From positions 682,001-746,000 of the forward strand of contig NZ_CP151726.1 of assembly GCF_038443385.1 (NCBI RefSeq): a DNA stretch of 64,000 bases, written 5' to 3'. Positions 58,913 through 64,000 of the stretch are shown one piece after another; the first letter of the stretch is position 1; every line of letters starts with the position of its first letter. The notes under the pieces were generated by a model, which made no database searches, had not been told where the DNA came from, and worked only from the letters and a program-made list of their open reading frames with translations. Made by a program: the position numbers and the translations under genes. The DNA comes from Stieleria varia. GTDB lineage: Bacteria > Planctomycetota > Planctomycetia > Pirellulales > Pirellulaceae.

Positions 58913-60030
58913 AACTCGTTCTCAAATCCGCGTAGTTCGTCCAGCCAGAGCCGGACGTCGTTGTCGTACTCAGTGGCCATGTTGTTGATGATCAGGTGTC
59001 GGTGAAAGGCAGCCGCGCCGGTGTCCACATGCTCGGCGGCTTCCGCATTGGGGAATCGTCGATTGGGATCGGGGGCGATCAGTCCCGACAGAAAATTCAT
59101 CAACAACTCGTTGGATGTCAACTGATCCGGCAGGACTTCATCCAGTCGGCCAGGCAACTCGCGTTTGGCATGCAGCAGGTCTCGCAGCTTTTCGTGGCCT
59201 TGAAAAACATTTTGACCGCTGAGCATTTCGATCAGGACGTAACCGACGCTGGCCAAGTCGCTGCGTGGAGTGGCCGGTTGGTTTTCCAGGACCTCGGGGG
59301 CCGCGTAAACCGGTGTGCATTCCCGTTCTCGTGGCGGGTTTCTGTATTGGATGGCGGAGCCCAAATCGATCAGCTTCACGTGCCCGCTGCGTTTGAGCAT
59401 GATGTTGGCTGGTTTGACATCGCCGTGCACGATCCCGTCTCGGTGCAGCGACGCTAGCGCCGCCAAGCACTCACGGACGATGGCCACGGCAACGCCGGCC
59501 TTGAATCGTGATTGGTCGGGGCCTTCCGTGATGATGACTTCGTTGACGTAATTCCAACGGCGATTGTTCACGTGCTTGCGCAACAACTGCAAGCACTTGG
59601 GCGTCATCAGTTTTCGCAAGTCGTATCCGTCGACCCATTCCATCATCATGATACGAATGCGGTGTCGTTCAAAGAAATTCTGAACGGCGACGAGATTGTC
59701 GTGCTGGATCAGCGCGACTTGCGATGCGATGGACGCGACCCGCTGCATCGCCTCCTCGTACGCACGGCTGCTGGCGAAGTGTTCCGGGGAAAACACCTTC
59801 ATCGCCACGGGAACGGTGAAACCATCCGTGCCCCGAAATTCGGTCAAGTAAACTTCGCCCTGACCGCCACGTCCGAGCAGACGCAGCATGTGGTGGTGCC
59901 CCGTCCAACTGACTTTCCCCTCGGAGGTCAGCATCTCGTACCAGCGCAGCAGTTCGTTTTCGCCGCGGTTTTCGTGCATGCCGGACTGTGTGGAAGTCAA
60001 ATGGGGTTCAAAACGGGTGGTCGATTGCAT
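58909..60030 (-). CDS. Serine/threonine protein kinase (HGD type)
   Basis: The ATG at 60030 gives 373 residues; a TTG two codons upstream is less likely. The kinase domain starts at about residue 35: 'LLGRGGQGEVYLTEFRG', the lysine in 'PVAMKVFSPEHF', the catalytic loop 'GIVHGDVKPANIMLKRSG' with HGD replacing HRD, and 'VKLIDLGSAIQYRNP' with DLG in place of DFG. 'YAAPEVLENQPATPRSDLAS' follows. No membrane helix is present. It is the first gene of a five-gene minus-strand run (phosphatase-like, flavin, acyltransferase, methyltransferase). Confidence 0.9.
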   Translation of the reverse strand: MQSTTRFEPHLTSTQSGMHENRGENELLRWYEMLTSEGKVSWTGHHHMLRLLGRGGQGEVYLTEFRGTDGFTVPVAMKVFSPEHFASSRAYEEAMQRVASIASQVALIQHDNLVAVQNFFERHRIRIMMMEWVDGYDLRKLMTPKCLQLLRKHVNNRRWNYVNEVIITEGPDQSRFKAGVAVAIVRECLAALASLHRDGIVHGDVKPANIMLKRSGHVKLIDLGSAIQYRNPPRERECTPVYAAPEVLENQPATPRSDLASVGYVLIEMLSGQNVFQGHEKLRDLLHAKRELPGRLDEVLPDQLTSNELLMNFLSGLIAPDPNRRFPNAEAAEHVDTGAAAFHRHLIINNMATEYDNDVRLWLDELRGFENEF

Positions 60031-60178
60031 CTGCAAAGTCTACACCGGAATCGGTTCCGGGCAGACCCTATCTTGGAAAGCCATTCTGGGGCCTGACACC
60101 ACCGCCTGAGCGAATTTCGATATACTCAGTCCGACAGGCGATTTCTCTGCTCCCATCATCCCGCATTTCAGCAAAAAC

Positions 60179-61846
60179 ATGCGTCACACGTCCAAAATTG
60201 CGGCTGCGTTTGGTCTTTTCATTTCGCTCTGGTGCTCCACCCAAATGGTGGACGCCCAATCACCGAGTAACAAGTCGCCCACGCGGCTCTTGCCCGGCTC
60301 CGCCTTCATGGCGTCCACCTGGAACGCTCAAAACACGCTGCAGCAGGAATACGTCAAATGGCTGCCGACCGAAGTCGCCGATGCTTGGCTGAACAAAGCG
60401 TTTAAGATCGACCTGAAGGCCATCGACACGATCGTTTCCTGGTCCGCATTGCCAGCAAAGCAAGGTGACGAATTGGTCACCGGTTTCATCGTAGCGTTCA
60501 ATCAAGACACGGACTTGGGAAATACCGATCCCGAGATGCTGACGGAAGACTCGCCGTTGCAACTCTCTGGCAAAACCGTCTACGCATTCGCGACAGGCAA
60601 TGGCCATGTGGTTGCTCATCAAGTGGACCCGCGGACGATCCTCTTCACCCAAGAGCAACACTTTGACATGGCGATCGACCAGGCCAACGCGTCGACACAA
60701 TTGGCCGAGCTGCTCAGCTCTGATGCCGACAGTGCCGATGCCGGCGGCCAACGGGAATCACGAACGGTGATCTTGATGGATCCGCTTCGCCCCATCATCC
60801 AGGAGATGCTCGCCGCCGAGGTGGACCAATGGCCCGCCCAGTTTCGTCCCTTACAGGCGTGTCCCGATTTGATCGAAACGATCCGGATGGACACACGCAG
60901 TCTGAACAACGAAGTCAGCAGTTTATCGTCGCACTACGAGATTGTTGCCCAATGCAAGAACGACACCGACGCGCAGCGGTTGCAGCAGTTGCTGCAGCAA
61001 GGCATCGCGGATGGCCAGGACGCGATCATCCAAAGCATTCAGAAAAACAATGACGCCGACGGTGATCGCGTCAAAGAATCCGTGAATGCATACCTGCAAC
61101 GCATCGTGCGGCACTATGCCGGTTTGATCAACCTGAAACGCAATGGCAATGAAGTTTCCGTCGATGCAGAGATCAATCTGTCAATCGGTACGACCGGAGT
61201 CCTCGTCGGCTTGCTGCTGCCGGCCGTGCAAGCGGCTCGTGAAGCCGCCCGACGAATGACCGCATCCAACAATCTGAAACAGATCGGTTTGGCGATGCAC
61301 AACTATCATGCAACGTACAACCATCTGCCCGACGCCGCGATTCGCGACGAAAATGGCAAGCCTCTGCTCAGTTGGCGAGTGGCGATCCTGCCCTTCATCG
61401 AACAGAACGCTCTGTACGAAGAATTCCACCTCGACGAGCCTTGGGACAGCCCGCACAACATCCAACTGATCGACAAGATGCCCCAGGTGTACACCGACCC
61501 CAGTTTGCCTCTTGAAAACGGGTTGACCGTGTTTCAAGCCTTGGTGGGTGAGAGTTTGATGTTCGATCCCGAGGGAGCATCCAAGTTCCGCGACATCACC
61601 GATGGCCTGAGCAATACATTGATGGTCGTGGAAACCGATGCATCCCAAGCCGTCCAGTGGACCCAACCGGCCGACGTGGAAATCAACATGGACGACCCGA
61701 TCTCACAAATGGGTCACATCCACCAAGGCGGATTTCACGGCTTGTTCGGTGACGGTGCTGTTCGATTCATGACACACACCATCGATGTGGACTTGTTCAA
61801 AGCCTTGCTGACCAAGAACGGTGGCGAAGTCGTCGGCGGTTTCTAG
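60179..61846 (+). CDS. DUF1559 domain protein, secreted, with N-terminal extension
   Basis: The 555-residue product begins with a signal peptide ('[20 protein letters not shown]'). About 300 residues of unrecognised beta/alpha sequence follow. The DUF1559 core starts near residue 340: '[20 protein letters not shown]', '[20 protein letters not shown]', '[20 protein letters not shown]' and the C-terminal '[14 protein letters not shown]'. In most planctomycete DUF1559 proteins the hydrophobic [14 protein letters not shown] segment sits at the extreme N-terminus as a pilin-like leader. Here it is internal and the prepilin part is missing. Function of the family is unknown. Confidence 0.9.
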   Translation: MRHTSKIAAAFGLFISLWCSTQMVDAQSPSNKSPTRLLPGSAFMASTWNAQNTLQQEYVKWLPTEVADAWLNKAFKIDLKAIDTIVSWSALPAKQGDELVTGFIVAFNQDTDLGNTDPEMLTEDSPLQLSGKTVYAFATGNGHVVAHQVDPRTILFTQEQHFDMAIDQANASTQLAELLSSDADSADAGGQRESRTVILMDPLRPIIQEMLAAEVDQWPAQFRPLQACPDLIETIRMDTRSLNNEVSSLSSHYEIVAQCKNDTDAQRLQQLLQQGIADGQDAIIQSIQKNNDADGDRVKESVNAYLQRIVRHYAGLINLKRNGNEVSVDAEINLSIGTTGVLVGLLLPAVQAAREAARRMTASNNLKQIGLAMHNYHATYNHLPDAAIRDENGKPLLSWRVAILPFIEQNALYEEFHLDEPWDSPHNIQLIDKMPQVYTDPSLPLENGLTVFQALVGESLMFDPEGASKFRDITDGLSNTLMVVETDASQAVQWTQPADVEINMDDPISQMGHIHQGGFHGLFGDGAVRFMTHTIDVDLFKALLTKNGGEVVGGF

Positions 61847-61864
61847 AGCATCACCGTTTCGAAC

Positions 61865-61954
61865 GTGGGGCAGGTTTGCAACCTGCCGCATAGAGATGTG
61901 GGGCAGGTTTGCAACCTGCCTTTTCCAAACCGGCAGGTTACAAACCTGCCCCAC
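61865..61954. repeat. Three copies of a dispersed palindromic repeat (GGGGCAGGTTTGCAACCTGCC)
   Basis: Two direct copies (61865-61887, 61898-61920) and one inverted diverged copy (61932-61954) lie just after the DUF1559 stop. The core GGCAGGTTTGCAACCTGCC is itself palindromic. Further copies lie at 63094-63111 and 63123-63145 and a half copy at 63371-63384. In the mRNA the copies would form tandem hairpins. Confidence 0.85.
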
Positions 61955-61975
61955 CTGTTCTTGGCTGCATCCTTC

Positions 61976-62197
61976 TCAGGTGGTGACGTCGAGATGGTTC
62001 ACCACGCGGAGGCCCATCGCGACGGGACGGACCGCTTCTTGCGCCAGTTGCTTGTGATAGAAACTGCGGACCTTGCCGTGAAGCTGCAACTCGTTGGCGT
62101 GCTCATCCACGCGAATCTGTCGAAGTTCCGAGACGGAGCTGCGAGCCAGCACGGCGTGGGCGGCTGAGACGACGGTTTCAGTCGGTGTGGTTGGCAT
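61976..62197 (-). CDS. Small BON-domain-like protein
   Basis: The 73-residue frame starts at the ATG at 62197. 'RQIRVDEHANELQLHGKVRS' followed by 'FYHKQLAQEAVRPVAMG' and 'LRVVNHLDV' follows the strand-turn-strand then helix order of a BON domain, and the short length is typical of single-domain planctomycete BON proteins. BON domains are often linked to membrane or phospholipid contact. There is no signal peptide. The gene abuts dispersed repeats at its 3' end. The family call rests on pattern and could be wrong. Confidence 0.65.
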   Translation of the reverse strand: MPTTPTETVVSAAHAVLARSSVSELRQIRVDEHANELQLHGKVRSFYHKQLAQEAVRPVAMGLRVVNHLDVTT

Positions 62198-63401
62198 GAC
62201 ATGGTTTCCCGTGGAGGAATGTAGCGTCAGGCCTCACTGCCGTGATCGCATTCCCGTTGGATGGAAGGATTCCTCCTGAATCGGAGCCGAGAACGCAATC
62301 GACGTTCTCCAGCACTCAAATATCACACATCGCCAGTGACATGACCATGCGAATTTGAATCAATTTTCTTTTCTTGAGTGATCTCCGACGGCGCATCAAG
62401 CGTTTGACGACTGACCGCGACCACCAACCAGGCGGCTTGGGAAATCTAGGGAAAGATTTGGATTTGCTTTCATTTATCGTTCACTGATGCCGACAGGTGT
62501 CAGGCGAGTGAAAAGATTGTTCATGCGATCGCCGTCGTTGTCCGCGAAAGATTGTCCGATCCCACATGAATTGCGTGTTCCGCGGTTTGTGTTTTGTGTT
62601 GCTGGAAAAACAATCGCAACGAATTTGCCGAAGCGATCAAACTCGTATTGACCGCGCGAAAAGGGTGCCTCTATCTTCCGCCCATCGTCGTGACGGGCAC
62701 ACAAGTGTCCGACGCGGCGAAGACACTCATTGGATTCGGCAAAGATCCTGCACTGGTTTTTCGAGACGGCGTTGTTCGTTTTGAAAAGCTGCGGACAAAT
62801 CATTCACCGCGACACACGGACGTGTTTGTCGGCGGATGAGTCGGAGTCAAAAAACGAGTGTCGCGTTCGCCGGGTCGAGGCAAGGATGCCTTGGCCTGAT
62901 CGAACACTTACAAGCCACCGGCTCCCGGAAACCGAGCACGACGTCCTCCGCCCCCCTAGGACCCGTTCTCTCCGGGGGCCTTTTTTTATGCGCCGACGTT
63001 AGACAGATTTTAGTCCATGCTGGGGATGGAAAGACTGTAGATGGGCACTCTTGCCCGTCTGAGTATTGAATGTCGGCCAAGAGTGGCCAACCTACAGGTT
63101 TGCAACCTGCCGCTTTGAAGATGTGGGGCAGGTTTGCAACCTGCCGGTTGAGAAATGGCAGGTACGAGACGTGCGGAAAATAAGTGTCGCGAAATCCACG
63201 TAGCAATCATCGCTTCGCGTGATTCTGGCAACGGGAGAGGACACTTATTCTCCAAACCGACCACGAAGTTCACCTGGGGCTCGCGTCCCAGGCTGTATGC
63301 TGTCGTCGCATCCGCGACTGAGCTGTGACCGCTTCACGGTCATATGCAGCAACAATACTTTTCACGTTCTCAAACCTGCCCCACGCGGCTAACGAACGCT
63401 T
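62198..63401. other. Repeat-rich 1.2-kb gap, no confident gene
   Basis: It holds dispersed GCAGGTTTGCAACCTGCC repeats at 63094-63111 and 63123-63145, a half copy at 63371-63384, an inverted AATAAGTGTC/GACACTTATT pair at 63179-63188 and 63240-63249, and a TATGCTG(C/T)CGTCGCATCCGC word at 63296-63319. A plus-strand frame at 62594-62839 ('[19 protein letters not shown]') has protein-like composition but no recognisable family and could be a decayed remnant. A strong terminator hairpin lies near 62950. Confidence 0.5.
62950..62988 (+). terminator. Intrinsic terminator without an obvious upstream gene
   Basis: A GC-rich stem (arms 62950-62955 and 62974-62979, with GGA/TCC pairs inside) is followed by seven T residues (62981-62987), a classic plus-strand rho-independent terminator. 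The nearest confident plus-strand gene ends at 61846, more than 1.1 kb upstream. It may end a small RNA or an undetected short gene. Confidence 0.75.
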
Positions 63402-64000
63402 TCAGTCGGATTCGTATGTCTGAAAGGGGTCTTCGTCATCTAGCGAATCGTCTTCAGCGTGCTCATCGGGGTCGTCTTCCGCTTCATCGTCTGTTTCATC
63501 CTCGTCCGTGGACGTGGCATCGGGATGCAGAATGAATCGGTATCCCGCGTCGCGAACGGTCAGCAAGTGGATCGGCGCGGTGCTGTCGGGCTCGATGATC
63601 TTTCTCAGGCGGGCGATGAACTGGTCGACCGAGCGGGTTTGCAGATTTCCGGAGACCTCCCAGACTTGACTCAACAGTTCCGTGCGGTTGATGACTCGGT
63701 TGGGGTTCTCCACGAAATACTTCAGCAACCGCAGTTCTTTGGGTGTCATCCGCACGCGTTTGCCGTTGACGTTGACTTCGTGATTGAGAAAGTGGACCTC
63801 GATGTTGCCGAATTGGATCTCGACGATCGGCTCGGGATGGGCAACGGTTTCGCGAACGCGAGAACGGGGGGCACCGTTGGCCGAGTGGCCAGCCAATTGC
63901 AGCAGATTTTTGACTCGGCTGAGCAGCTCATCCAGTTCGAACGGTTTATTCATGTACTGGTTGGCGCCGACATCGAATCCTCTCGCGCGATCTTCGGCCA
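63402..64000 (-). CDS. OmpR/PhoB-type response regulator, 5' truncated by window end
   Basis: The minus-strand frame is open to the window edge, and 'RGFDVGANQYMNKPFELDEL' is the C-terminal part of a receiver domain with the conserved Lys-Pro-Phe. A winged-helix DNA-binding domain follows: 'NGKRVRMTPKELRLLKYFVE', 'RVINRTELLSQVWEVSGN', 'RSVDQFIARLRKIIEPD' and 'LLTVRDAGYRFIL'. The last 40 or so residues are an unusual run of Asp and Glu. The phospho-acceptor Asp is outside the window. It is a transcriptional regulator; no cognate kinase is adjacent. Confidence 0.92.
   Translation of the reverse strand, partial: AEDRARGFDVGANQYMNKPFELDELLSRVKNLLQLAGHSANGAPRSRVRETVAHPEPIVEIQFGNIEVHFLNHEVNVNGKRVRMTPKELRLLKYFVENPNRVINRTELLSQVWEVSGNLQTRSVDQFIARLRKIIEPDSTAPIHLLTVRDAGYRFILHPDATSTDEDETDDEAEDDPDEHAEDDSLDDEDPFQTYESD

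Noticed and set aside
61865..61954. Possible CRISPR array
   Set aside because: Palindromic repeats in both orientations with short unequal gaps and no cas genes fit a dispersed repeat better.
62594..62839. 81-codon plus-strand frame with protein-like composition
   Set aside because: No family recognised and no clear ribosome site; kept only as a possible remnant.

Overview
The window looks like a chromosomal segment of a planctomycete, most likely from the Pirellulales (Rhodopirellula-like). The evidence is the combination of a DUF1559 protein, an SHD1-domain protein, a one-Cys-type sulfatase, HRD/HGD-type Ser/Thr kinases, DUF4331 and DUF4347 proteins, and large secreted proteins with the planctomycete N-terminal 'LExRxLLA'-like motif. 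Intergenic DNA is rich in short palindromic repeats. I saw no tRNA, rRNA, CRISPR array, prophage or intact insertion sequence. The genus is an inference, not a measurement.

Layout. (1) 1-5376: a coupled plus-strand run of a PQQ-like propeller protein (5' end cut off), a TPR-plus-solute-binding-protein-family-5 fusion, and a secreted protein with a cadherin/Ig-like domain. (2) 5546-8003, minus: DUF4331 protein followed by a TPR protein. (3) 8482-16275, plus: two large surface proteins, a Pmp-like parallel beta-helix protein with seven super-repeats and a GEVED/dockerin protein that carries a strict 10-residue repeat of 22-23 units. (4) 16382-20232, minus: GrpB-family protein, CPA2 antiporter, and an SHD1 protein with a clear terminator. 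(5) 20868-29753, plus: histidine kinase with a CxxCH haem motif, RNase HI, GyrB, and a DUF4347/CBM60-like/haem-peroxidase surface protein. (6) 29796-41377: sulfatase, YaaA, Ser/Thr kinase with DUF1294, UPF1-like helicase, LipA with an aspartoacylase-like hydrolase, SmpB, and an ABC ATPase/permease pair. (7) 41384-48211: a 226-bp tandem repeat next to a 2094-residue secreted protein. (8) 48940-54637: DUF1223 protein, eda-kdgK operon, and a membrane pyrophosphatase. (9) 55141-60030, minus: a five-gene run of kinase, inositol-phosphatase-like, flavin reductase-like, acyltransferase 3 and methyltransferase genes. (10) 60179-64000: DUF1559 protein, small BON protein, a 1.2-kb repeat-rich gap, and an OmpR/PhoB-type response regulator cut by the window end.

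Most housekeeping genes (gyrB, rnhA, lipA, smpB, eda, kdgK, hppA, yaaA) are ordinary. The least explained content is extracellular: the decapeptide-repeat domain, the super-repeat beta-helix, the giant secreted protein, the haem-type sensor kinase and the permease-less solute-binding protein. Among non-coding features the nested perfect palindromes at 38928-39176, the 226-bp tandem array and a terminator without an obvious gene near 62950 stand out.
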